Source: Myotis daubentonii (taxonomy: Eukaryota; Chordata; Mammalia; Chiroptera; Vespertilionidae). Taken from it: 64,000 bases of DNA. The DNA is taken from NCBI RefSeq assembly GCF_963259705.1, contig NC_081852.1, forward strand, positions 59,706,859 through 59,770,858, in the 5' to 3' direction. Below, one piece after another: positions 23,801 through 35,425 of this stretch; the first letter of the stretch is position 1; every line of letters begins with the position of its first letter. The translations under genes were made by a program, and so were the position numbers. The notes under the pieces are model-generated. The model ran no database searches. It had not been told where the DNA came from and saw only the letters and a list, made by a program, of their open reading frames with translations.

Positions 23801-24757
23801 CCACAAACGGAGAAATCAGTGCTTGTCCACCAGACGGTGCGAAAGCTCTGGGTCATAAGCATCTCTTGCTAATCACCCGTCGGGACCAATCACACAGCCT
23901 GTAACACCTGGCCCCGCTGTTGACCCGGGTCTGTGCTCAGCCCTGGAGCTTCAGGTGGGCTCCTGGGGCGGGGCTAGTCTCCTGCTTGTTTACCGCCCCC
24001 CCCCCCCCGGGGGCAGCTGTGGTCTCACTGACCAGCTCGGAGGAAGAGGGAGGCAGGAGCTGCGGCTTGAGGCGGCTCAGGAGCCCCTGGGGCCCTGCAG
24101 ACGGAGGGAAGGGAGCCAGGACAGGCAGGGACGGCTCGCAAGCCCTCAGGTAAGGCCATGAGGAAGGTGCAGAGACTCTTTCCAGTGGTGGGAAAGGAGG
24201 AAAGTCCTGTCACCAGAGAGAAACGTTTGAAATGAAAACGTCACATAACTGCTCCCAGGGCCTGGAGAACAAGGAAATGCCACGCGGGCGACTGCAGTGG
24301 CGGCATCCACACGGCAGTTTAGGTTCCCGAGGTCCAGAGGTGGCTTTCGCTAAAATGACATCATCCCAGAGGCTGTTTTCATGAAAATAAGCTGGTGCTC
24401 AGCCGTCTGGGTGCAGTGGGACTGCTCTCGACAGGGGCCGGCAGGGCTCCCGCGATCCTGGCTTAACCCAGGCACCAGGCCCTCCAGAGGCACAGCCGCC
24501 AGCCTGGCACCACGTGGACCGCCGGGCGTGGGTGGGGCACAGCATGGGGACACACCCTCAGTGGCGAGACGCAGCCTGGCCCCCGGGTTACAGTCCAGTG
24601 GGGGAGGCAGACACAGTTGCAGTCATGCACACGTGATGGAGATTTCGGTGTGATAAGTGCCAAGGAGGGGCCTGGGGCAGGAGGGGCTGGTGTTACCAGG
24701 AAGCCCCTGGGTGGGCTTGGGTCATGTTCAATGATGAAAGCAGTGTTTATCAGGCGG
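17811..24757. other. long intergenic stretch, no gene recognised
   Basis: Nearly 7 kb of mostly GC-rich DNA without a recognisable gene or young repeat. Noted inside it are a homeodomain-site cluster (20,994-21,064), a poly-C run of 13 followed by five G (23,996-24,013), and AT-rich low-CpG patches at 21,640-21,840 and 22,420-22,560. The overlapping frames of up to ~215 codons on both strands have no domains that I recognise. Confidence 0.45.
20994..21064. promoter_or_regulatory. cluster of homeodomain-type sites (candidate)
   Basis: Within about 70 bases there are 'ataatta' (20,994-21,000), the palindromic paired site TAATTGATTA (21,024-21,033) and 'taattgat' (21,057-21,064), in a locally AT-rich island inside GC-rich DNA. 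TAAT(N)2ATTA is the dimer site used by paired-class homeodomains. Function as an enhancer is an inference only. Confidence 0.3.
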
Positions 24758-25625
24758 TTTTTTTTAATTTTATTTATTGATTAAGGTATTACATATGTGT
24801 CCTTATCTCCCCCTTTCCCCCTACCCCCTGGCTCATGCCCTCACCCCCCTGGTGTCTGTGTCCATTGGTTATGCTCATATGTATGCATACAAGACCTTTG
24901 GTTGATCTCTACCCCTTACCCCCACCCTCCCCTACCTTCCCTCTGAGGTTTGATGGTCTGATGGATGCTTCAGTCTCTGGATCTGTTTTTGTTCATCAGT
25001 TTATGTTGTTCATTATATTCCACAAATGAGTGAGGTCATGTGATATTTATCTTTCTCTGTCTGACATTTCACTTAGCATAATGCTCTCCAGGTCCATTCA
25101 TGCTATCGCAAATGGTAGGAGTTCCTTCCTTTTTACTGCAGCATAGTATTCCACTGTGTAGATGTACCACAGTTTTTGAATCCACTCATCTGCTGATGGG
25201 CACTTAGGCTGTTTCCAAATCTTAGCTATGGTGAATTGTGCTGCTATGAACATAGGGGTGCATATGTCCTTTCTGATTGGTGTTTCTGGTTTCTTGGGAT
25301 ATATTCCTAGAAGTGGAATCACTGGGTCAAATGGGAGTTCCATTTTTAGTTTTTTTGAGGAAACTCCATACTGTTCTCCACAGTCACTGCACCAGTCTGC
25401 ATTCCCACTAGCAGTGCATGAGGGTTCGTTTTTCTCTGCATCCTCTCCAGCAGTTGTCATTTGTTGATTTGTTGATGGTAGCCATCCTGACAGGTGTGAG
25501 ATCGTACCTCATTGTTGTTTTGATTTGCATCTCTCAGATGATGAGTGACTTTGAGCATATTTCATATGTCCCTTGGCCTTATGTCCTCTTTTGAAAAGTG
25601 TCAATTTAGGTCCGTTGCATATCAG
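24758..25625 (-). mobile_element. 5'-truncated L1 element, minus strand
   Basis: The complement of the poly-A tail and 3' UTR begins at 24,758 (T run, then 'attttatttattgatt'), and ORF2 sequence follows from 25,098. The remaining ~870 bp are the extreme 3' end of an L1, truncated at its 5' end at about 25,625 ('tgaaaagtgtcaatttaggt'). It is far better preserved than the other L1 pieces here, so it is comparatively young. It cannot move on its own. Confidence 0.92.
25098..25460 (-). pseudogene. L1 ORF2p C-terminal fragment
   Basis: An open frame of about 120 codons encodes the carboxyl end of the L1 ORF2 protein (reverse transcriptase/endonuclease). Diagnostic stretches include LPFDPVIPLLGIYPKK, MFIAAQFTIAKIWKQPKCPS and DEWIQKLWYIYTVEYYAAVK, which sit in the conserved region after the RT domain near the cysteine-rich tail. 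The endonuclease and RT domains are missing, so this is a dead fragment of the truncated L1. The cysteine motif upstream in the frame (WCSDCGEQYG) agrees with an ORF2 C-terminus. Confidence 0.92.
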
Positions 25626-26767
25626 GTATTTATTGAAAAGGCTGGCCAACCAAGAAGACAGTGCTTAAAAGCATTCAGATCCTCTTTCAGCAAGGCAGAG
25701 GGGACGGGACTATGAAGGGGAAGGGGCTGGGGTGAGGCTGGACATGCAGCCCTGGGGTCCGCAGGCGATGAGACGATGTTGATGAGATGATGATGTTTTG
25801 ACTTCTGGTGGGTCGGTCTGACCCTGCTTATTGCTTCTGCTTCCTGGATTCACAGCTGAGTCACCTCCTCAATCGCTTCGCACAGGACTTGAAAAGGAAA
25901 ATTAAGAAAAACTTACCCCCCTCTTCATATAAGTATATGTGTCTGAGATTGAAAGTAATATGACTATTTTTCAGATTAATTCAGGTGCTTTATAGATCAG
26001 ATTAATGGTCTCCTATCACTGGCGGTGGGCTGGGGTCCAGAAGTCTTCTCTGTGGGGGTGGCACCTGGGATGAGGTCTTTATCAGGGGCTGGGGGAAAGG
26101 ACTGTGTGTTGGGCAAGCAGAAATGCAGACAGAAGTGTGTGTAAAGGGCTGTGTTGAGCAGAGGGTCAGTGGGAGGCCAGTCCTTGGAGCCCAGAGAGCA
26201 AGCGCGGCTGGTGTGAGATGACGCTGGGTGGGGTCTGCCCAGACAATTACAAAATGGGGGTGATAGCTCCCTAAGTTTTAAATAAATGCATTTAAAGTCA
26301 GGTCGTCGATGGAAATGTCAAAGTCAACTATAGTTTCGAAAGTGGTTTCATTTCCTCCTTCATACATGGTGATCCTGGTTGAGGGTTTAATCAAAATGTA
26401 GAGGAATTCAATTATTTTTAAAAAAAACCCTGAATTTTGGGCTGCTCAAGGGGATAGAAAAACTCATTTAAAATATCCCACTTTAATAATATAAAATAAG
26501 ACTATCCGGTAATTACAAAATTATATTTAGCCACTGGTTGAATATATTTTAAATCTTTATTGTGATGAAACATTTTCTCCATTTATTAAGCTTTGGGGAC
26601 ATGGGTGTCAGAGACGATGAAAAAGACATTGCTCTTTACCACAAGGTTCAGTGCGTCGCCCAGGTCTCGCAGAGGAAGGCTCACTGGAGAAAAACAGCCC
26701 GAGTGGGAAGGTCACCTTTTCACAGGCTGGGGGCTGCTTGCGACTCGAGTCCTAGGACAGGCTTCTC
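25626..26767. other. intergenic, no gene recognised
   Basis: Unique sequence, AT-rich at 25,890-26,010 and 26,270-26,590. No recognised gene or repeat. Confidence 0.45.
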
Positions 26768-26783
26768 AAGACAGGGACCTGAG

Positions 26784-26998
26784 GCCCCGCGGCGTGCCTC
26801 AGTGGATAGAGCGTCAGCCTGCAGACTGAAGGGTCCCAGTTCGATTCTGGTCAAGGGCACTTGCCCGGGTTGTGGGCTCCGTCCCTAGTAGAGGGTGCAG
26901 GAGGGAGCCAATCAATGACTCTCTCATCATTGATGTTTCTCTCTCCCTCGCCTTTCCTCTCTGAAATCAATAAAAAGATATTAAGGACAACAACAAAA
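26784..26998 (+). mobile_element. Ves SINE, second subfamily, with TSD
   Basis: The tRNA-like head 'gtgcctcagtggatagagcg' is followed by 'cagactgaagggtcccag' and 'ttcgattctggtcaagggca'. The Ves body and CT-rich part come next, then the tail 'ctgaaatcaataaaaagata' and an A-rich end. Target duplications of about 16 bp ('aagacagggacctgag' at 26,768-26,783 and 'aagacagggacatgag' at 27,000-27,015) bracket it with one mismatch. The 'actgaagggtcccag' block differs from the copies at 1.55 and 3.3 kb and marks a different Ves subfamily. Confidence 0.92.
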
Positions 26999-27015
26999 AA
27001 AGACAGGGACATGAG

Positions 27016-27554
27016 CAAAGTCGGCATACAGGACATTCCACACACAAAAGAAGTCTCCAAATCTTGTGCAACTCCTGAGACGCATGAACATGTGGTTCAC
27101 GGGGCGAGAGCTGCAGGAGAGCTAGTTCTGCCCAGGATTCAAGGTCTTGGGCAGCGTGCTCCTTGGTTATTGAAATGATGTCTTTTCCACAGGATCCACC
27201 CACTAGCACTCCTCTCGCCCTTTAGCATTAGCTGAGCAGCAGCATGTACCTTAAAACCGTGCATCGAGGCCAGGTTGTTACTGTGCCGCAGCGCCTGTGT
27301 GGGCACACGCGTGTGTGTCTGTGTGTGTGAACGTGCTGCGTGTGAGAACGCCACTCCCTCACATCTGGGGTGACCAGTCCTAGAGCCGCTGCCGAGCACT
27401 TGGCAGCGGTGATAAAGCCTCCAGTGACAGGTGTGCTGCGTTGCCGGATAGTTGTGACATTTGTAAAAGAAAGACCACAGCCTTAAAAAAGAAAAAAAAA
27501 TAGCCAGCGTGCGAGAGGCAGGGCCAGGGGAGTGAGCACGGAGCTTCCGTGGGG
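27016..27554. other. intergenic, no gene recognised
   Basis: Unique sequence with a short GT run near 27,310-27,330 and an A-rich patch at 27,484-27,500. No gene. Confidence 0.5.
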
Positions 27555-27622
27555 GTCAACTTAGCCGCTTAGCTTCACTGAGTGACCTCACTTCTCTGAG
27601 CCCCAACTTCTTCATTTAAAAA
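27555..27622 (+). repeat. MIR SINE fragment
   Basis: 'gagtgacctcacttctctga', 'gccccaacttcttcattta' and 'aaaaaatatccc' match the MIR order 'gacctcagtttctctgagcctcagtttcttcatctgtaaaat'. It lies directly upstream of a Ves insertion. Confidence 0.55.
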
Positions 27623-27630
27623 ATATCCCA

Positions 27631-27840
27631 GGCCCTGGCTGCTTTGGCTCAGTGGATAGAGCCTCGGCCTGCGGACTGAAGGGTCCCAGGTTCAATTCCG
27701 GTCAAGGGCACGTGCCTGGGTTGCAGGCTCGATCCCCAGCGTGGGGTGTGCAGGAGGCAGCCGATCAATGATTCTCATCATCGATGTTTCTATCTCTCTC
27801 CCTCTCCCTTCCTCGCTGAAATCAATAAAAATATATTTTG
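27631..27840 (+). mobile_element. Ves SINE, second subfamily
   Basis: The element runs from 'ccctggctgctttggctcag' through 'tggatagagcctcggcctgc', 'actgaagggtcccaggttca', the 'cgatccccagcgtggggtgt' body and 'catcgatgtttctatctctc' to the tail 'ctgaaatcaataaaaatata'. It belongs to the same subfamily as the copy about 850 bp to the left and is in the same orientation. The target duplication is not clear. Confidence 0.9.
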
Positions 27841-29774
27841 AAAATCCTGGGATTGAGTTAGACCCCCGAGGATGAAATACCGGGACCCGCCAGGACGTCC
27901 CTTCTCTGATCTTTCTAGTTAGATGTTCAGTCACCTGAACAGGGATCTAAACAGGCAGACGGAAGGCCGCGTCCCGGTGGGCCCCCCAGCGTGTCCGTGC
28001 TCACCGTACTCCCGACACACCTGTCGCCCTCCAAGGGCAGGTGGGCGCGCTCAGGTTCCACGCATTCCACGGTCTCACACGCAGGGGCTGGCGTCGCCCC
28101 GCTAAGCAGCGTTCCCCATCACTGACTAGGATGCAGGGGTGCACTTTCTTGGGAAACAGTGCCTGCATGCGTCCTCTCTTCTGCAGTTGTCTATTGCTGA
28201 GTAATTTTTCTGACAAGTAAATCATGACTTCCTAAAGCGCAGAGAGTGTGAGAGAGCGCGACACTCCCGGCTGACAGAGAGGCGGGCGCTGCCCGGGGCA
28301 CAGGTGCGTGGCTCCACTGTCAGGGACAGGTGCCGCCTCCTCTCCCACCAGCTCCTCTCCACCTCCTTCCACGTTCTCCCTGGACGCCGCCCCCAAGGAC
28401 CCCATCGGTTGAGACTTACCCCCACTCCTCACAGGCTCTGTCCTTCCATCACTCTCCCTGTTGACATAACGGAGGATGGAGCAGGAACCAGAGACCGACT
28501 GCACGGGCCAGGCTGGGCAGTGAGGAGCAAGATGTCACTGAGGTGTGTGCCATGGGTGCTGGGAGGCTGGGCACCCTGACCTGAGCCGGAACTCAGCAGG
28601 GGACAGACCGGTGGGAGTCTGGGAAAGGTAACGAGCTGTGGGCCTTCCCTGGTGTCTGCGGTCTGGGCTGTGCAGCTGGAGATCTGTGGGGCCTGGAGTT
28701 TGCGGGGGTGGAGGCCAGACCGGCTATTTGGGGGATTGAGTGGCAGGTGGCTGAGGCCACGCAGGGAAGATACATCGAGGGGAAAGGCATGGCAAGGGCG
28801 GTGTGGCTGAGAAACACCCAGGGCCCAGCTCTGGCTGCTGGAAAGCCTGCGGCGTGCTGAGGTTGGAGAGGAGAACCTGCAGACGTGGACCCAGAACGGA
28901 GAGGACCAGGGCGGGACGCGGCCAGGCTGGGTGCAGGCAACGTGAACGGATGGAGGAAAGTCCACCCGTCAGGAGCCCAGGAGCGAGCTAGGCCAGGGCC
29001 GGTCGGACCAGGTGATGGCGATGCAACCTGTGGAATGTTCCACCAGGTCCTCCTGACACATCAGAGTCCCGGAGCTGAAATTAAAGGCTGAGCCTCATAA
29101 CCGGCCACGTCTCCTCACCACGGGGTCCAGGCAGCTCATGTACTCACTGTTCCGGGCTCTGTGAGGCGGTTCAGTGCCTCTGGGTCTCCTGGTGGGAACG
29201 CCACCCCCACGAGGCATCCACACGCCGCACCCAGGCCCAGTCCCTGGGTCCTTCCCGGGACAGGAAGAGCGTCCGCCAGGCCCGCTGAGAGGGAGGGGCC
29301 GCGGGGCTGGTGGGGGCAGAACTGCTGTGCGTCCGTCACCACCAGCCCAAGTGTTTCATCGTCAGCGTGAGCCCCCCAGTCGGGGAGGAAGCTGAGCGCC
29401 CAACGATGTGGCTTCCAGGTCTGGCCTTGACCTCTGATCCCGAGTCGCCACCTGAAGGCACTTCCCTGGCAGGTCCCGGAACCCCAGGGAGCAAGAGGTC
29501 CAACGCTGTTCGCAAAGGCCAGAGGCGTGGAGACGTGTGACCGCCTGAGCTCCCCCACGGTCACCAATGCACCTGCTCTGGGCCCTTCACCGCCTCTTAG
29601 CAGCACCGGACCCCGTCCCTAGTTAGCGCTCTCCGCCCCGTGCCCAGCCCCGCGGGCTCCCTCGGCTCCTGCTGTCACTGGAGCCCAGCTCTCGGGGGCA
29701 CTTTGTCACATGTTCCAAGCGCTCATTTGCATGCCCGCCGCCCGAGCTCTGGCATGGGCCCCCGAGGACAGGCC
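27841..29774. other. intergenic, no gene recognised
   Basis: GC-rich unique sequence. Frames of up to ~178 codons occur on the minus strand with no recognisable domain. No repeats were identified. Confidence 0.45.
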
Positions 29775-29850
29775 TCGTGTCGGTCTTATTTATCGTCGCA
29801 GCCAGTGTGGGTCCGGGGACGTTTGTTGAACAAGTGAATGAAGGAAAGCG
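29775..29850. repeat. possible L2 3'-end fragment
   Basis: 'gtcttatttatcgtcgcagc' and 'acgtttgttgaacaagtgaatgaa' (read in parts) resemble the mammal-wide L2 tail 'aataaatgtttgttgaatgaatg'. It is short and degenerate. Confidence 0.4.
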
Positions 29851-30174
29851 TGGCAAAGGGAAGAAAAATCACGCCATGCGAATAAGTGCGTGCTAATGTA
29901 TGGTTTCTGCGAATCAGGGGTAGTTTGTGTGGGGTTTCCTTTAAATGGGACACACATTACCCCGCTGCGGGGATTACTTTTAATTAAGCAGACACTTGTG
30001 TGAAGCTGCTTTGGGTTTAATCTTTTAATGTTGCACATTGTTCATGCATGAGCCTGTTGTGACTTTCCCTCCAGCGACGGGGGGCGCGGAGAGAGCCTGA
30101 CTCCCCGGGCAGCCTCTGTGTTTGCTGGAGGAGTCAGCTCAGGCCTGAGCAGACGCATCTCAATGGCAGTTCTC
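29851..30174. other. intergenic, no gene recognised
   Basis: Unique low-repeat sequence, AT-rich in 29,870-30,050. Confidence 0.45.
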
Positions 30175-30452
30175 GTCGCAGGGGTCAGGCAGGCGGGAGA
30201 GCTGGGGTGCAGGCGGGAGGGCTGGGGTGCTGGTGAGTCGGACAGGTGGGAGGGTTGGGGTGCAGGCGGGTGGGATGGGCGGGAGGGTGGGGTGCTGGTG
30301 GGTCGGACAGGTGGGAGGGCTGGGATGCAGGCGGGTCGGACAGGTGGGAGGGTTGGGGTGCAGCCGGGTGGGACAGGCGGGAGGGTGGGGTGCAGGCGGG
30401 TCAGACAGGTGGGAGGGCTGGGGTGCAGGCAGGTGGGATGGGTGCCCTCACC
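30175..30452. repeat. G-rich ~32-bp minisatellite
   Basis: About eight to nine degenerate copies of a G-rich unit built from 'gcaggcgggtcggacaggtg' and 'ggagggctggggt'. Two unit types ('gggtcggacagg' and 'gggtgggatggg') interleave. The dense GGG runs could form G-quadruplexes. Glycine/arginine/tryptophan- and proline/threonine-rich frames over it are artefacts of the repeat. Confidence 0.9.
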
Positions 30453-30650
30453 TGAGCTGCATGTGACAGGGCTGGGCGGGCTCTCGCTCTGGTTCTGACC
30501 TGCTCTTACCCATGTATTCACTCGCCGATTCTGGGCCAGTGTCCGCGATCCATGAGGAGCAAGGCACAGCCCTTGTCACCGCAGAGCTTCGAGTGTCCTT
30601 CTGTGCTCCCCAATATGCTTAACCCATCCACCAGCAACCCTACCCCACAG
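30453..30650. other. intergenic, no gene recognised
   Basis: Short unique stretch between two tandem-repeat tracts. Confidence 0.5.
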
Positions 30651-30835
30651 AACATACACACGTGCACACACATGTGCAGCCACACATGTGTGCACACACG
30701 TACACAAATCAACCCACATGAGCACCCTCAGCTACACGCACGCACACATGTGCCTGCACACACAGGCACGCCCAGAGGCTCTCAGATACACACATGCACA
30801 GACCAGACACATGTGTTCACACACACACGCACAGC
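30651..30835. repeat. CA-rich imperfect repeat
   Basis: An imperfect (CA)n tract with frequent 'cacatgtgc' and 'acacacg' words, partly self-complementary because CACATGTG is a palindrome. Histidine/threonine-rich frames across it are not genes. Confidence 0.85.
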
Positions 30836-33104
30836 TCAGACTCAGAGCTGGGATGGAGGCGTGGGCTGCCAGGTCCGGGTGCCGTGGTGGGGGGAGGGCC
30901 GGGAGGGCTCAGTGCTGCTCCTGGAAGCGACGCCTGAATTCGTCCCACAATAACCTCCGGAGCCACGCGTGGCCACGGCCGCTTTTCAGTGGCGGGAGGA
31001 GCTGAGCCCTGACTCTGCTCTCATCCCTTCGCGGAAGGACGTGATCTGCTTCGGGGAATTTTGCCAAACGCGTTTCCTTCCCAGCTTCAGAAGGAAGTGC
31101 GGGCAGGCGGCTGGGCGCGTGAGCAGGTCATCGCCGCCTTCCAGAAGCCAGTGCCGGGGGAGCGCGGGCCTCCGAGCTCGGACCAGAGACGTCGCTCACG
31201 CGGCCTCCCGGCTGCCCTCCTGTGAAAAGTAGACGCTGCCGCAGGCTTACGTTTGAAGTTAAGGGAGGGTGCCTTCCGTTTCATTTGCTGAAAAGGTTTT
31301 GATGGGAACCGGCTCAAACAGCTCTATGAGGAGGCGTTAAGTCACAGTGTCCGTGGCAGAGAATGCAAGAACCAGAAGCGAAACCTTAAATTTGGAGCCA
31401 ACACAGTGGGCTCTGAGCACGTGCTCTGTCCACGGGTGACATTCTGTGTTCTCCACCAAAGCCACAGATCGTCGGGGACAGGACAGGAAGAGGCATCAGC
31501 AGGGCCTGGAGGTGGCTGAGCACCTCGTCCCCGAGGTTTGCCTGGTGGTGTCCCCCAGCCCCCGCAGCCCTCGGAACACAGTGATGGGCTGGGATTCAGG
31601 CTGAGAGCCCCAGAATGAAGCGCTGAACTCGGGTACGGCGGGCGGGTAGCCCTCCACCCTCTCCCTTTTGGGGCCAGCAGGGTCTCCCGGAGCCGGAGCC
31701 GGGCAGGGCGAGGGGAGCTGCGCTGCGGAGCCCGAAAGCCAGCGGGGATTTCCCGTGAACGTGGAGGTGCACACTGCATGCTGAGGAGGCGGGCTCCCCA
31801 CGGCAGATCCGCAGCCATTGATTTTTAAAGCTCCCGGAGAAAACGCGATCTTCCCTGTTCGTTGTTAAAGTGCAGCTTCTCGGGGCACCTTCCGGATCCC
31901 GCTGCTCAGAATCCTGTGCGATCGCCAGTCACTCGGTCACACCCTGTGCCGGCGGCAGGCCTCCAGGGCCCAGCTGCAGGGGAGTCAGAGACCACCTGTG
32001 AGGAAGGACTGACTTTAAACCCTGGCAGGTGATTCGCTCTGTTTGCCCAGCGTCTCTACAGGACAACACGTGCTGCACCTCCTGGCCCTTTCATGGTCAC
32101 CTGGGATCTCGGATCTGGAACCATCTGCTTGTTCTCAGGAGGCGTCAGGATTCTCCATTAAACCCCGTGGTTATAGCGAGCTGCCTGGGGGACTCGGGTG
32201 ATTCCAGGGTGTCCTCTTGTCAAGCTGAGGGCAGTGTGAGGGCACCATCACCTTTGGCAACTGTCATCTGGGCTGGGGGTGGCACCCAGCGGATAGCAAG
32301 GTCAACACCGGGACCACCGGGGCCTGCGTGGCACGTGGCAGGGCCTGCACCCTCTCATGGGGCTCCATGCTGGCTGAGGGTCAGTAACACCCGGCTGTAC
32401 CAACATGGGAGCAAAGGCCCGAAGAGCAGCCTTTCTCCCGCGGGAGACGTTAGTCCCGCATTTTCGTTGAACTTGCATCCCCACCGAAGGAACGGGAACC
32501 CTGCGTGACGTTAACCTCTCGGTTTAGATGTTTAACGCCGCCCAGTCATTTCAACGCCAGTAGGATCTGTGGGGCCGGTTTCTAGGGCTTGGGGTCCTGC
32601 TACCCGCCTTCCTGGGACCCTGTCTCCTCTCTCCAGTGCTTCATCAAACCCCCACTCATCAAAGCCTGGGTCCTGGGAAAAGGCACGCACAGCAGCTCAC
32701 GGGGGCTCATGGCACAGCTCACACTCTGTTCTGAGCGAATCATTCTGGGGTGAGAACACTAAACCTGGAGCGAAGACCTGACGGGCCCAGGTCCCAGCGC
32801 GAACGGGAACGGATCCGGGCCCTGGGCCCTGGGGGACGGAGTTCTGGCGATGGACGTCCTGTGGACGCTCGAGTGCTGGGTGGAAACGAAGTTTGTGAGT
32901 CACAGGCTGTCTCCCGGTGTGTGGCCTGGCCCTTCACTCCCACAGAGAGGTCTGTGGCGGCACAGGCACATTAGCCACTGGCTGAGGCTGTCATTCTCAA
33001 TTCTGTGCTGAGCCACTTTCAAGGGCCCGGCTGCTGTTTCTGACACGGAGCTGTAAGCTACCGTGGACTGAGATAAACCAATTGGGAAGGGGGACTATTG
33101 TCTA
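30836..33104. other. intergenic, no gene recognised
   Basis: GC-rich unique sequence with scattered CpG-dense patches (around 31,010-31,240). No gene was recognised. Confidence 0.45.
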
Positions 33105-33107
33105 CAA

Positions 33108-33155
33108 TGTGGCGGGGGTGGGGGCGGGGGGGGCGGGGTGGGAGGGGGGAGAGGC
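33108..33155. repeat. G-rich low-complexity tract
   Basis: 'gtggcgggggtgggggcggg' followed by further G runs, with at least four G-tracts of three or more bases close together. It could form a G-quadruplex on the + strand. Confidence 0.85.
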
Positions 33156-33599
33156 TGTTGGCTCACGCTGGGAAAAGGCCCCAGTAAACAGGACGCTCAC
33201 TGCCTGGCGAGGCTTTACAGGATGGTCAGCTCTGATTTTAACAAGATGTCATTGAAAATAACCCCCAATTTCCTTTAATACTCAGAAAATGAGATGTCCT
33301 TCAGGTAGCCCCTGACATCAAAATGGGTCCAAATGTTAGGCGAAGGGTCCTGAGTTATCAACAAATGCTGCCCGGGGCGCCCTGCGATGTGCCCCCAAAT
33401 TGGTGCAAGGAACGCGATCGTGTTCTGCCAAGCACAGGGAGGTGAGCAGAGACGCGAGTCTCCGTGCCGACGGTCCCTTGCGCTCTGCAGCATTCAGTGG
33501 TGAGGTGGCTCACGGAAGCTCTGGTCCCTCAGCGATGCCATCAAGTTGGTCGCAGTGGAAAAGCTCCGGGTGCAGTGCCCATCCCGAGCCAGCCTGGGG

Positions 33600-33725
33600 T
33601 TCCTTCATCAGCAAATGGTCACTGAGCTCCCCCCGCCCCGCCCCCTGCACCTGGTGCTGTCCCAGGGGCTGAAGACACACCAGGGCAGGAAGGACAGTAA
33701 GAAACCTTTGCCTTCCAAGAGGGGC
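33600..33725 (+). repeat. possible L2 fragment
   Basis: 'aaatggtcactgagctcccc', 'tgcacctggtgctgtcccag', 'gggctgaagacacaccaggg' and 'acagtaagaaacctttgcct' follow the L2 order '...ttactgagcacctactatgtgccaggcactgt..ctggggatacag..aacaaaac..ccctgcc'. It is diverged. Confidence 0.45.
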
Positions 33726-35289
33726 ACGAATGAGTCCTGCCAAAGTCAGCCAGACTGGCCCGGGTCACGGAGCCGTAGGCTCACCTGTGACTCACGGGAG
33801 GTAATAGATGCGTGATGTTTGAAGGCAAAGAACATAACCACCGCGAAGCCCCTGTCCTCCCTCAGAGCTTTCGTTCCAGGGCGTAGACAGGAAATGATGG
33901 GAAGCTGTGACCCATTAGGTGGCAAAAGCTCTGGGGAGCACTAAGCAGATGTGAAGGAGGCGAGCCCTGGGCGCACCTGGGCGCAGTAAGGGCTCAGCTC
34001 CCGGTGAGTGAGCGAGGGCCTGGCAATCGAGAGGGACAGCAAGGAGGCCGCGTGGAGCTGGACTTGTGGGAATGTGATGGAGGGAGGGAGGGAGGGACGA
34101 GGGCCGGCTGAGCAGGGCTGGTTGGCCCACATAAAGGCCTTGGCTTCACTCTGAGCGAGACAGGCGCCATTGGTTGGTCTGTGAGACCCCAGGGTTCCCT
34201 GACAGCGGGTGGACATGCTCCCACCTGGCTCCTCTGACGGGCAGGACCTGGGGAGAAAGGCGGCCCTCCACGCGGCACAGCCCCAGCTCACTGCCCCGCC
34301 TCTGGGAACAGGTGCTGCTGCAGAGACGCAAGATGTCGTCAGGAGATCCTTCCCTCCCGGCAGGGACAACTGCCGCTCGGCCCGCCGAGAGTTATGGTCA
34401 ATAAAAAGTCTCACACTCCACTCACAAAGACACGCTCACAGCAGCCGCACAGTGTGTCCGTCTTTGAGTCGAATTCTGTTATCCCAGCTGCCGCTGCACC
34501 TCTGGGTGTCTTGCTGCATCAGTGGTGAGAGGGTCAATGCACCATCATTCAGCCGGGCGCCCTGGCTGGAGGACAGCTGAGGGCTCTGGAGAGGAACGGG
34601 CTTGACAATAGCCCAGCGCGCGTGGGTAAACAGGACACCGCACGGCCCACCCAGGAGCACCACTGACCCTCGGTAATGAAGACAGAGCACGCAGGCTCCC
34701 TGGAAGGTGACCGCATCACTTACTCTGAGATTAGAGCACGGGACAGACTGGCCACAGCCTGTCTACCTGGAGGAAGGCGCCGGGTCCGGTGCCACGATCA
34801 GCTGTCTGCCAGGCGTTGCTCTGCACCGTGAATTCCTGCAAGTCACCGCTCACCTGTGCCTTCTGAGTTTCAAACAGAGCAGTTTAATTTTTAGAGACTT
34901 ACTGCGTTCCAACCAGCTACAGAAATACTTCTATCACAGGACGTCAGGCTGTGGAGTGTTTGATAAGTTGTAAATCATCATAACAATAGAAAGAAAGCGA
35001 GAGGCGGTTTTTCCTAGTTGCTGCCATAGTTGCAACTGGGTTTGTCTTCACACCCCTGTGCCTCCTGAGCTGCCCGAAGATCTGGGAAAACCATGTCAGA
35101 GGAAGGAGGGAGGGGATGGAAGGAAGGAGGGGAGGGGGAAGCAAAGAGAGAAGGGGACGGAGAAAGTCAGTTAATTGTCATCACCCCCACTCTCTTCGAG
35201 CTCCTCCAAGTCTAACGTGGATGTCGGTGGTCTAAGATTCTAACCTACCCTGTGGGGGGTGGTCCCGCTGGTGTTCAAAGAACAGCTGC
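33726..35289. other. intergenic, no gene recognised
   Basis: Unique DNA with a short (GGAG)n run (34,079-34,096) and a GA-rich tract (about 35,098-35,165). No gene. Confidence 0.45.
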
Positions 35290-35425
35290 TGTTGAATGAA
35301 CAAGTTGGATTGTTTAGCAAATATTTATTCATTGACTTTTCTCGGCTTAGCTCAGCACCCGCTGCCGGCCTGTGACGCTGGACAAAACCCACACTGATGC
35401 CACCTCCCATTGATAGGCCTGGTGC
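35290..35425. repeat. possible L2 fragment
   Basis: 'gttgaatgaacaagttggat', 'aaatatttattcattgactt' and 'gacgctggacaaaacccaca' resemble parts of an L2 element. It is diverged and assigned by eye. Confidence 0.4.

Noticed and set aside
1553..27840. tRNA genes at the heads of the Ves SINEs
   Set aside because: The A/B-box-like segments are SINE parts, without a complete cloverleaf and followed by the Ves body and A-rich tails.
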